A stretch of 64,000 nucleotides of DNA, from the NCBI RefSeq assembly GCF_017353185.1, contig NZ_JAFMYV010000002.1, forward strand, positions 620,001 through 684,000, read 5' to 3'. This DNA is from Fibrella rubiginis (GTDB lineage: Bacteria; Bacteroidota; Bacteroidia; Cytophagales; Spirosomataceae). The position numbers and the translations under genes were made by a program. This document shows, piece by piece, positions 56,046-63,651 of this stretch; position 1 is the stretch's first letter, and each line of letters starts with the position of its first letter. Below the pieces are notes generated by a model that was given only the letters and a program-made list of their open reading frames with translations, did no database searches and was not told where the DNA came from.

Positions 56046-56927
56046 ATGAAATCATACCTCCAACTTATGCGCCCGGCGAACCTGCTGACCGCTGCTGCCG
56101 ACGTACTGGCGGGGGCGGCACTGGCTCCGCTGGCGGGACTTGCTTCGCCGTTTGGCACGGGTCAGCCCGTTTGGCTTCTGGTACTGTCGACCATTGGTTT
56201 ATATGGCGGCGGCGTAGTCCTCAACGACGTGTTCGATGCCGAATTAGATGCCGTTGAGCGCCCTGAACGGCCCATTCCAGGCGGGCGCGTGTCGCTGGGG
56301 CAAGCCTCGGCGCTGGGGGTGGGGTTGTTGGCACTGGGGGTTGCATTGGCCTTTTTTTATGGACAAACCAGCGGCTGGCTGGCCCTGCTGGTGGCGGGAC
56401 TGGCCGTTTTTTATGATCGTTTTGGTAAGCATCAGTCCCTGTTTGGCCCTGTCAATATGGGCTTGTGCCGGGGGGTAAATCTGCTACTGGGCGTGAGTGC
56501 TGCTGGTGCCGACGCCGTTGGGCAACTGTGGTGGCTGGGTATCGTGCCGGTTATCTACATCGCCGCCATCACCATGATCAGCCGCGACGAAGTGCATGGC
56601 GGCAAGCAGCGCACCCTCTATTTCGCGGGCTTCCTGTACCTGCTCGTCATCGCCTGCCAACTCTGGATGGCCTCCCGCGCCCAAACTCTGCTCATTACGT
56701 TGGGTTTTGTCTTTCTACACCTGGTCCTGATTGGTCGCCCGCTGCTGACCGCCGTTCAAAACCCCATTGGCCCCAATATTGGCAAGGCCGTGAAAGCGGG
56801 GGTGCTGTCGCTGATTGTGATGGACGCCGCCTGGGTGAGCGTATCGGGCAACTGGCCGCTGGCGTTGGGCGTATTGCTGCTCCTGCCGCTGTCCATTCCC
56901 GTAGCGAAATATTTCGCCGTGACGTAG
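56046..56927 (+). CDS. eboC: UbiA-like prenyltransferase EboC
   Basis: The 293-aa protein has eight to nine membrane helices. The first Asp-rich motif NDVFDAELD (60-68) is followed by ERPERPIPGG; a second acidic motif SRDEVHGGKQRT lies near residue 180. These are the prenyl-diphosphate binding sites of UbiA enzymes. The substrate of EboC is unknown. It is convergent with the glucoamylase-family gene, stops 12 nt apart. Confidence 0.92.
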   Translation: MKSYLQLMRPANLLTAAADVLAGAALAPLAGLASPFGTGQPVWLLVLSTIGLYGGGVVLNDVFDAELDAVERPERPIPGGRVSLGQASALGVGLLALGVALAFFYGQTSGWLALLVAGLAVFYDRFGKHQSLFGPVNMGLCRGVNLLLGVSAAGADAVGQLWWLGIVPVIYIAAITMISRDEVHGGKQRTLYFAGFLYLLVIACQLWMASRAQTLLITLGFVFLHLVLIGRPLLTAVQNPIGPNIGKAVKAGVLSLIVMDAAWVSVSGNWPLALGVLLLLPLSIPVAKYFAVT

Positions 56928-56939
56928 GCGTGTAGGGTC

Positions 56940-58364
56940 CTACTGCAACCACCCGCCCGTAAACCCGGCCCTTGTCAGCCCTCGGCGGATGTGCGGGCTT
57001 TTTTTCATCAGATTCCAGACAAATCCCGTCCGCAGGTTTTCGGTCATGAGCAGGATTGGCCCCTGGTCAATACCCAGGTAATCAACGTCAAACCAGCCCG
57101 ATGCCGTTGAGCCGTTGGCAAAACGCGACGGGTAGCGGTAGGTGGGATTAAACGCGTCGCGGAAACCGTAAGGGCCGTAGAGTTTCGCTCCGTAGCGCGA
57201 TTTCATGGCTCTGAGCGCAGGAACGCAGATTTCCGGGGCGAACGGTAACGAACCACCCGCCGCCGTGGGGGCAATGGTGCCATCGTCGACAATGCCGGTG
57301 GAGGCTGCACCCCTGGCCCGGTACGAGAAAAACTGTCGTCCGTTAGCCAGCGTATCGGCGGGGCCATCGCAGGCGGTGAGGCCCCAAATGGTGGGGCCGT
57401 AATCGGTCCAGCCCGCCCTATTGGCCACGCAGTAGGCCCGGTTGGCATAGGTGGCCAGCCGTGAGTTTTCGTGGTAATCCAGCCGCTTGTCGCGCATGTA
57501 GGCATCCTGAACGCCCCGAAAGTCGATCCAGCAGTGCGAGTACTGATGCCCAAACAGCGGATCGAAGTTGACGTGCTGAAGACCATTGAAGGTAGCAAAC
57601 GAATAGGTCTTCGTCCAGGCCGTCCAGGCTTCCGGATCCACCGGGTGCGTGGGCGAACCCAGGGCCAACACATAAAGCAGCATAGCCTCGTTGTAGCCTG
57701 TCCAGTCGCTTTTAATGAATCCCGTTTCGGGATGCCAGCCCATAGCCACTAGTGGACTTCTTTTCTGAAAAAACGTCCAGTCGGCGCGGCCATAGATGGT
57801 CTCGGCCAGGGTGCGGATCTCGGTTTCGGCGGGGGTGTTTTGGTCAAAATAGGCCTGAGCGCTCAGAATGCCACCCAGCAGCAGGGCCGTGTCGATGGTC
57901 GACAGCTCGACCTGCTTAAACCGCTCGCCGGTTTTCATGTCCAGAAAATGGTAGAAGAACCCTTTATAGCCCGCTATGCCCGTGGCCCTTTCCGACTGCG
58001 GGGCGTTGGCAAAAAAGCGGAGCGTGGCCAGGGTACGGTCTGCCGCCTGAGCGCGCGTGATGTAGCCCCGTTCCACGCCCACCAGGTAGGTAGTCAGGCC
58101 AAACCCCACGGCGGCAATGCTGCAGAACGAGGGGGTGGGCGCCCGGTCAGGAACGAGGCCGTTTTGCTCATTGGCCGTTTCCCAGAAGTACCGAAACGTG
58201 TCGCGCTGGAGACTATCGAGAAAGGCATTATCGGCGGCAGTCGCCGAGTAAGTAGCTGGCGATGTGACGGTTACCGCGGGTTGTGGTTGCGCGTTGGGCT
58301 GACAGCTTACGGCCAAACACAGCGCAGCAGCGACATACAGGACTGCTTTAACGAGTTGATTCAT
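56940..58364 (-). CDS. Glucoamylase-family lipoprotein (GH144-like)
   Basis: The about 474-aa protein has a lipoprotein signal (NQLVKAVLYVAAALCLAVSC). An (alpha/alpha)6-type domain follows: DSLQRDTFRYFWETANEQNG, TIDTALLLGGILSAQAYF, WTGYNEAMLLYVLALGSP, FGHQYSHCWIDFRGVQDAYMR (read in parts) and TIWGLTACDGP. This matches the glycoamylase/PF10091 group that includes GH144 endo-beta-1,2-glucanases. It is outer-membrane or periplasmic by its lipid anchor. It lies on the opposite strand inside the ebo cluster. The start is set at Met 58364. Confidence 0.88.
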   Translation of the reverse strand: MNQLVKAVLYVAAALCLAVSCQPNAQPQPAVTVTSPATYSATAADNAFLDSLQRDTFRYFWETANEQNGLVPDRAPTPSFCSIAAVGFGLTTYLVGVERGYITRAQAADRTLATLRFFANAPQSERATGIAGYKGFFYHFLDMKTGERFKQVELSTIDTALLLGGILSAQAYFDQNTPAETEIRTLAETIYGRADWTFFQKRSPLVAMGWHPETGFIKSDWTGYNEAMLLYVLALGSPTHPVDPEAWTAWTKTYSFATFNGLQHVNFDPLFGHQYSHCWIDFRGVQDAYMRDKRLDYHENSRLATYANRAYCVANRAGWTDYGPTIWGLTACDGPADTLANGRQFFSYRARGAASTGIVDDGTIAPTAAGGSLPFAPEICVPALRAMKSRYGAKLYGPYGFRDAFNPTYRYPSRFANGSTASGWFDVDYLGIDQGPILLMTENLRTGFVWNLMKKSPHIRRGLTRAGFTGGWLQ

Positions 58365-58395
58365 AGGGCAATATAGCGCCCCGATCCACACCCCC

Positions 58396-58695
58396 TTACC
58401 CCTGCTGGCGTCTTTCACGTTTCAGCTGCCGACGGGCCAACACACGCTGCCGTTTTTCGGGCGACATGGCGGCTAGTTTGGCCTGCCGGTGCTCGCGGTG
58501 CGCCTGCCGGAAGGCCTCGCGCTCGGCGGGCGACATGGCGGCCAGTTTGGCTTTCATTTCGGCCTTGCGGGCCATCTTTTGCTCGGGTGTCAGGTGTTGA
58601 TGTCCTGAATATACCGGCTGAGTTTGGGCGAAAGTGGCAGTGGTGGCTGTAGCCAGCAGGACCGCGCCCGTGAGGATCATCTTGCGAATTGTCAT
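58396..58695 (-). CDS. Small basic secreted protein with repeated MSPxxR helix
   Basis: The 99-aa protein has a signal peptide (MTIRKMILTGAVLLATATTATFA). The mature part is Lys/Arg/Ala-rich and helical, with TPEQKMARKAEMKAKLAAMSP and a second AKLAAMSPEKRQRV. It resembles small CpxP/LTXXQ-like periplasmic proteins in style, but I cannot assign a family. It lies just upstream of the glucoamylase-family gene, same strand, likely cotranscribed. Confidence 0.65.
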   Translation of the reverse strand: MTIRKMILTGAVLLATATTATFAQTQPVYSGHQHLTPEQKMARKAEMKAKLAAMSPAEREAFRQAHREHRQAKLAAMSPEKRQRVLARRQLKRERRQQG

Positions 58696-58787
58696 TAGTT
58701 CTATTGGTTTAATTGGCTGTTGGATAGGTAAAGGCCCTCAAGGTTTAGTGAGGCCTATTTTATAGCCAAAACATGGGTAAGCAACCG

Positions 58788-58795
58788 TAAATTTG
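58788..58795 (+). promoter_or_regulatory. -7 promoter box before eboD
   Basis: TAAATTTG matches TAnnTTTG, 28 nt upstream of the eboD ATG. A separate promoter is expected here because the preceding genes are on the other strand. Confidence 0.5.
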
Positions 58796-58823
58796 GCTTT
58801 TGTTTTCAGCAACAACCTATGCA

Positions 58824-60002
58824 ATGAACGCAGTCCAACCCCCTTTGCAACAGTCATTCAGCGTACCGTTCACCTACGCCGTTCACTTTACCCGACACCT
58901 CTTTGCGCCTGAAAACCCCCTGTTTCGTGACTACCTGGGTCAGCCTTCGCCTACTGGTCAGGCCAAAAAGTTACTCTTCGTTATCGACAGCGGCGTACTG
59001 GCCCATCACCCCACGCTGCCCGATGCTATCGCGCAGTATGTAGCCGGTATACCCTCGGCCATCCTTGCCGCCGATCCCATACTGGTGCCTGGTGGCGAGG
59101 CGGCTAAAAATGATCCCGCACTGGTTGATCGCCTCATCGACGCGGTCGATCAGTACGGCATCGACCGGCACTCCTATATCGTGGCCATTGGTGGCGGGGC
59201 GGTGCTCGATCTGGTCGGTTACGCTGCTGCCATTGCCCACCGGGGCGTTCGGCATATCCGCATCCCAACTACGGTATTGTCGCAGAACGATTCGGGGGTG
59301 GGCGTGAAAAACGGGGTCAATTACCGGGGCAAAAAGAATTTCATCGGCACGTTTGCTCCACCGGCGGCCGTTATTAACGACGCCCATTTCCTGACTACCC
59401 TCGACGAGCGCGACTGGCGGGCAGGCATCGCCGAAGCCGTAAAAGTGGCCCTGATTAAGGATTTGGCCTTTTTTGAGTGGATTGAAGCCCATGCCGAAGC
59501 CCTGGCCCACCGCGACACCGAAGCGATGACGGAGCTTATTTACCGTTGCGCCCGGATGCACATGCAACATATTTCGAGCGGTGATCCCTTCGAGCTTGGC
59601 TCCGCCCGACCCCTCGATTTTGGCCATTGGGCGGCCCACAAACTGGAGTATCTGACCAATTTCAGCGTCCGCCACGGTGAGGCGGTTGCCATCGGAATTG
59701 CCCTCGACACGGTTTATTCACAACTGGCGGGACGCATTTTAGCCCACGACGCCGACCGTGTGCTGCACGTTTTCCAACAACTCGGCTTCGATCTTTTCCA
59801 CCCCGCCCTCGCCGAAAACGAGAGCGAAAACCTGCGCCGGGGCCTCACCGAATTTCAGGAACACCTTGGCGGTCAACTCACCATTACCCTCCTCGACGCG
59901 CTGGGACAAGGTATCGAAGTCCACGACATGGATTTCGGTCTGATTCAGCAGGCGGTGGGAAGGCTGTCTTCTGTTTATAGTGTGCCGTTTTCAGTGGGCT
60001 GA
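58824..60002 (+). CDS. eboD: 3-dehydroquinate synthase-like protein EboD
   Basis: The 392-aa sugar-phosphate cyclase fold has VPGGEAAKND, the NAD-binding AIGGGAVLDLVGYAA, RIPTTVLSQNDSGVGVKNGV, AEAVKVALIKD (Glu ligand and Lys), DFGHWAAHKLE and RHGEAVAIGI (His ligands). The NDSGVGVKNG phrase is the EboD variant of the DHQS loop. It should cyclise a sugar phosphate; the ebo substrate is not known. The start is ATG 58824. Confidence 0.92.
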   Translation: MNAVQPPLQQSFSVPFTYAVHFTRHLFAPENPLFRDYLGQPSPTGQAKKLLFVIDSGVLAHHPTLPDAIAQYVAGIPSAILAADPILVPGGEAAKNDPALVDRLIDAVDQYGIDRHSYIVAIGGGAVLDLVGYAAAIAHRGVRHIRIPTTVLSQNDSGVGVKNGVNYRGKKNFIGTFAPPAAVINDAHFLTTLDERDWRAGIAEAVKVALIKDLAFFEWIEAHAEALAHRDTEAMTELIYRCARMHMQHISSGDPFELGSARPLDFGHWAAHKLEYLTNFSVRHGEAVAIGIALDTVYSQLAGRILAHDADRVLHVFQQLGFDLFHPALAENESENLRRGLTEFQEHLGGQLTITLLDALGQGIEVHDMDFGLIQQAVGRLSSVYSVPFSVG

Positions 60003-60003
60003 C

Positions 60004-60195
60004 GTCAGCGGCTTCGCGCTTTGGTGGCTTCGCGCTGTAGGTTGCTGACGCTTGGCCCTTCGACAGGCTCAGGGTGACAGGGAAGTTGAATCAACATACC
60101 TGAACTGCTTTAGGTGGGCTGTCACCCTGAGCCTGTCGAAGGGCCAGGCGTCAGCAACCTACAGCGCGAAGCCACCAAAGCGCGAAGCCACTGAC
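60004..60195. repeat. Long palindrome with CCCTTCGACAGGCTCAGGG core
   Basis: Arms of about 77 nt match with two to three mismatches (GTCAGCGGCTTCGCGCTTTGG start). Each arm contains the direct repeat GGCTTCGCGCT twice, TAGGTTGCTGACG, and then the CTTCGACAGGCTCAGGGTGAC word. The loop is about 40 nt. It lies between eboD and the toxin-antitoxin module. A fragment lies at 42751. The core word is seen dispersed in many bacterial genomes. Confidence 0.93.
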
Positions 60196-60239
60196 TTCAG
60201 CCGCTCTCTGAACACGAATCCTGAACTGTCTTTCTACAG

Positions 60240-60270
60240 TTGCATTACTGCAAAAAGGCAGTTATCTTTG
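60240..60270 (+). promoter_or_regulatory. Promoter of the Xre/RES module
   Basis: TTG at 60240-60242, then 20 nt, then TATCTTTG at 60263-60270: a full TTG-N20-TAnnTTTG match, 17 nt before the antitoxin ATG. Confidence 0.65.
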
Positions 60271-60286
60271 GAAAAACCCTAATCCA

Positions 60287-60760
60287 ATGGCTACTGTACC
60301 TTCACACCAGGCCTCGCCCACAACCATTCCAAAACGGCGACGGTCGCCCTTGTCGGCATCTGTAGCTTCCTACCGGCCTGAACTGCTCTCCGGTTTAGCC
60401 ATTATTGAGCAGGCCCGGCGGGGGGTGAATACCCAACAGGTTGACCAACTGGCGCAGTTGCTGGGCATATCGTTGAAGGAAATGGCGGTTGTGCTTCAGA
60501 TTGCCGAACGCAGTCTGCATCGGTTTCGAACAGAGGGGCACCTCGACGAGCAGGCCTCGGAGCGGTTGCTGCTGCTGGCTAACCTAACGGCGCATGGGCT
60601 GCTGGTTTTCGACGGACAACCCGATGCGCTCGCCAACTGGCTGCGGCATCCGCTTCGTGAGCTGAAAAATCAGTCACCACTCCAGTTACTGGCTACCATC
60701 AGCGGCTTTGGGCTGGTCGATGACGTACTGACGCGGATTGAATACGGCGTTTATTCCTGA
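60287..60760 (+). CDS. Xre/MbcA/ParS-type antitoxin
   Basis: The 157-aa protein has a basic start (PKRRRSPLSAS), a central Xre-like helical region with LAQLLGISLKEMAVVLQIAERSLHRFRTEG, and the C-terminal toxin-binding domain (VFDGQPDALANWLRHPLREL ... SPLQLLATISGFGLVDDVLTRIEYGVYS, read in parts). It neutralises the RES toxin 15 nt downstream and likely represses this promoter. Unlike the antitoxin at 20969, this one has the usual two-domain form. Confidence 0.88.
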   Translation: MATVPSHQASPTTIPKRRRSPLSASVASYRPELLSGLAIIEQARRGVNTQQVDQLAQLLGISLKEMAVVLQIAERSLHRFRTEGHLDEQASERLLLLANLTAHGLLVFDGQPDALANWLRHPLRELKNQSPLQLLATISGFGLVDDVLTRIEYGVYS

Positions 60761-60775
60761 TCCTTCCGCCCACCC

Positions 60776-61240
60776 ATGTTGGTTTATCGCCTCTACAAAA
60801 GCACCTACATTGCCGAGCCACTCTCTGCCGAAGGTGCCCGTCGGGCGGGCGGGCGCTGGAATCCCAAAGGCTTTCCTATACTGTATACGTCGGCCACGCC
60901 GGAACTGGCTCTGCTGGAAGTTATCGCCCACCTGAACCCCAGCTTTATTCCTCTGTTTCACCTATTAGTCCTGGATATTCCCGATGACCACCGGCATATT
61001 GCACTAGCCGATTTACCACCCAGTTGGCAGGACGAAACACAGGATGAAGCTATGCAGGTTTATCTGTCCGACTGGCTGAAAAAACCAGATGCACTAACCG
61101 TTTCAGTACCCTCGGCCATTGTAAATCGCTCCCGTAACTATCTGATCCACACAGCGTATCCTGGTTTTTTCGAACGTGTGCACATAGTCGAAAATACCCC
61201 CTTCCGCATCGATACCCGCGTCATTAATACGTCATTCTAA
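60776..61240 (+). CDS. RES-domain toxin
   Basis: The 154-aa RES protein has YRLYKSTYI, the catalytic-region arginine in AGGRWNPKGFPILYTS, the ELALLEVIAHL helix, and a later VPSAIVNRSRNYLIHTAYPGF segment that includes the SxxVxxxxNYLxNP-like site. RES toxins degrade NAD+ and arrest growth when unbound. The module lies between eboD and eboE, so transcription of eboE must read through it or use its own promoter. Confidence 0.9.
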   Translation: MLVYRLYKSTYIAEPLSAEGARRAGGRWNPKGFPILYTSATPELALLEVIAHLNPSFIPLFHLLVLDIPDDHRHIALADLPPSWQDETQDEAMQVYLSDWLKKPDALTVSVPSAIVNRSRNYLIHTAYPGFFERVHIVENTPFRIDTRVINTSF

Positions 61241-61260
61241 CCTTCATGAAGGTTAGGGGT

Positions 61261-61310
61261 AGCATTAAATCGTAACCGTGGCGGCGGACCGCTCGCCCAT
61301 CGTAAAAACC
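61261..61310 (+). repeat. Fragment of the 38770 element
   Basis: ATCGTAACCG followed by GGCGGCGGACCGCTCG and CATCGTAAA resembles 38860-38883. It stands alone, without a long second arm, directly before eboE. Confidence 0.5.
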
Positions 61311-62495
61311 ATGATCCTAGGCTACTGCACCAATATCCACCCCGGCGAAGCGTGGGACGATCATTTCCGGCACCTGCGCGAGCAGGTACCCGCCGTGAAG
61401 ACTACCGTTAGTCCCGACAAGCCCCTAGCGCTGGGCCTGCGACTGGCCAATCAGGCGAGTATTGATCTGATGCAACCCAAAAAGCTGGCCGACTTCAAGG
61501 TGTGGCTGGCCGAAACGGGCTGCTACATATTCACCATGAATGGCTTTCCCTACGGCGGCTTCCACCACGAACGCGTGAAAGACGACGTGCATAGCCCCGA
61601 CTGGACCACCGCCGACCGCGTCGACTACACGATCCGGCTGTTTCGGCTACTGACCGAACTGCTCCCCGCCGACGAAACCGAAGGCGGCATTTCGACCTCG
61701 CCTCTCTCCTACCGCCTCTGGTGGCCCACCCCCGAGGCCCGCCAACAGGCTATGCAAACCGCCACCGACGCCATGCTGACGGTGGTGGATGAACTCATCC
61801 GGCTGCGGCAAACGACAGGCAAAATTATGCACCTCGACGTGGAACCCGAACCCGACGGCCTGCTCGACAATTGTGCTGATTTTGTAGCCTGGTACACCAC
61901 CGTCCTCCGCCCCGCCGCCAGAACGTACCTGGCCGAAACACACGGTTTAGACGAAGCATCCGCTGACCTTGCGCTGTATGACCACGTTCAACTCTGCTAC
62001 GATGTGTGCCACGTGGCAGTAGCTTACGAAGAAACGGATACCGTGCTGGCATCGCTCGCAACCGCCAACATCCGCGTGGGAAAAGTACAGATAAGCTCGG
62101 CGTTGCAGATTGATTTCACCGATGATGCCGCCGAAAAACTCGCTGCCATCCGCGCTTTCAACGAACCCACGTACCTGCACCAAGTAGTGGCCCGCCTATC
62201 CGACGGCACCCTCGCCTACTTCGCCGACCTGCCCGATGCCCTCGCCGCCTACGATGCCGCCACCCACCGCGAATGGCGCATCCATTTCCACGTGCCGCTG
62301 TTTATGGAACGCTACGGCCTGCTCGGCTCCACCCAAACCAGTGTAATAGAAGTCCTGCACCGCCAACGCATCGCCCCCTTCACCAACCACCTCGAAATAG
62401 AAACCTACACCTGGGGCGTCCTCCCCTCCGACCTCCAAGCCCCCATCAGCGAGTCGATTAGTAGGGAAATTGCGTGGGTTGCGAAACATGGGTGA
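61311..62495 (+). CDS. eboE: Metabolite traffic protein EboE (TIM barrel)
   Basis: The 394-aa, sugar isomerase-like TIM barrel starts MILGYCTNIHPGEAWDDHF. Motifs include FTMNGFPYGGFHHERVKD, the metal-site Glu in HLDVEPEPDGLLDN, and CYDVCHVAVAYEE. In cyanobacteria, EboE-containing clusters are tied to export of the scytonemin monomer to the periplasm; the substrate in this organism is unknown. The GTG frame starting at 61278 lies in repeat DNA, so ATG 61311 is preferred. Confidence 0.9.
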   Translation: MILGYCTNIHPGEAWDDHFRHLREQVPAVKTTVSPDKPLALGLRLANQASIDLMQPKKLADFKVWLAETGCYIFTMNGFPYGGFHHERVKDDVHSPDWTTADRVDYTIRLFRLLTELLPADETEGGISTSPLSYRLWWPTPEARQQAMQTATDAMLTVVDELIRLRQTTGKIMHLDVEPEPDGLLDNCADFVAWYTTVLRPAARTYLAETHGLDEASADLALYDHVQLCYDVCHVAVAYEETDTVLASLATANIRVGKVQISSALQIDFTDDAAEKLAAIRAFNEPTYLHQVVARLSDGTLAYFADLPDALAAYDAATHREWRIHFHVPLFMERYGLLGSTQTSVIEVLHRQRIAPFTNHLEIETYTWGVLPSDLQAPISESISREIAWVAKHG

Positions 62496-62533
62496 GAGAA
62501 GTACAGTCTTATTTTTTGACTTGTATAGCTGCC

Positions 62534-62541
62534 TATATTTG
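62534..62541 (+). promoter_or_regulatory. -7 promoter box before the HNH gene
   Basis: TATATTTG matches TAnnTTTG, 54 nt before the ATG. An upstream TTTG lies at 62515-62518, closer than the standard spacing. Confidence 0.4.
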
Positions 62542-62595
62542 TAAAAGAGTTGCCAAGTATTTAGTAAATTACAATATCAAACTCAACGTTAGATT

Positions 62596-63555
62596 ATGAT
62601 TTGGTTAGAACTCAGAGCTCATGACGCAGCGTATAATCCTGGCTGGAATTCTCAAGAAAGTGCTTGGGCGCCTATACACAAAAAAAATGGTAGCTCATGG
62701 CCATTTTGGAATTTGTTAAGTAATGTAAGTAAGAACGATATAGTTTTTCATTTACAGACATTCAATAACGAAAAGAGGTTCATTGGGTATTCGACAGCAT
62801 CAACAGATGGTTACATAACAAGTGATCTCCCCTCATATGAAAAGCATGATTGGGATTTCGTTGACTCATTCCACAAGGTTGAGTTGTCAGATTTTAAAGA
62901 ATTAAAACCATACGTTCTTCTTTCGGATTTTTTTACAATAAACAATCAGTTATTAAGAGACTATTTCATAGAAAATAAATTGAATAAGGCAGAAAAAGTT
63001 AACTTATTTTATACTATCCAAAACAATCGCCTTCAATGCCTAAACGGAGCTTATTTCTCAGCTTTTAATACCCCTTTACCTTCAATGCTCCTGAATGAAT
63101 ACAAAACAAGCTTGCAAGAAAGTTTGACTATAGAATATTCTGATACAAGATCCGCTTTAAAAGAGCTGTATGTGCGGATTGGGCATCAAAAATTTTCAGA
63201 TAACGTAAAGAGCAACTTCTCATATAAATGCTGTTTTCCAAATTGCGATGTAGAAGGCAAGGGATATCTTATTAGTGGTCATATTGACCGATGGTCTGAT
63301 AATGAGTCAATGAGAGGTAAAACTGGAAATGGTCTGTGCTTGTGTCTAATGCATGACAAAGCATTCGAAAAAGGTGCTTTTACTTTAAACGAAAAATATC
63401 AGATTGTGATAATGAATAAAAACCTATCAGATCAAAAATGGCTAGAAGCATTCTTAAAGCGTGGAGAAAATCTTCCAATAAAGGCAAGGCACATCGATCC
63501 ACTAATAGAAGCTCTCAGAAACCATTGGCGTAGAATTGGTTATGAAAAATACTGA
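62596..63555 (+). CDS. HNH endonuclease with N-terminal recognition-like domain
   Basis: The 319-aa protein's C-terminal HNH domain shows KCCFPNCDVEGKG (Cys pair), SGHIDRWSDNES, NGLCLCLMHDKAFEKGAF (Asn and His of the fold): an HNH_2-like nuclease. The N-terminal 150 residues (WLELRAHDAAYNPGWNSQE, SWPFWNLLSNVSKNDIVFHL) resemble a PUA/EVE-type base-sensing domain, as in type IV-like restriction proteins (inference). The gene is far more AT-rich than its neighbours and breaks the eboE-eboF run, both signs of recent arrival. Confidence 0.8.
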   Translation: MIWLELRAHDAAYNPGWNSQESAWAPIHKKNGSSWPFWNLLSNVSKNDIVFHLQTFNNEKRFIGYSTASTDGYITSDLPSYEKHDWDFVDSFHKVELSDFKELKPYVLLSDFFTINNQLLRDYFIENKLNKAEKVNLFYTIQNNRLQCLNGAYFSAFNTPLPSMLLNEYKTSLQESLTIEYSDTRSALKELYVRIGHQKFSDNVKSNFSYKCCFPNCDVEGKGYLISGHIDRWSDNESMRGKTGNGLCLCLMHDKAFEKGAFTLNEKYQIVIMNKNLSDQKWLEAFLKRGENLPIKARHIDPLIEALRNHWRRIGYEKY

Positions 63556-63651
63556 TTCTCTGCAAAGTATTCTAGGTCTGTAAATATCTTTCATTTCAAT
63601 TATGAAAGTGAATAAAAACGGCTCATAACTATTGAAGCTATCCTCAACTCT

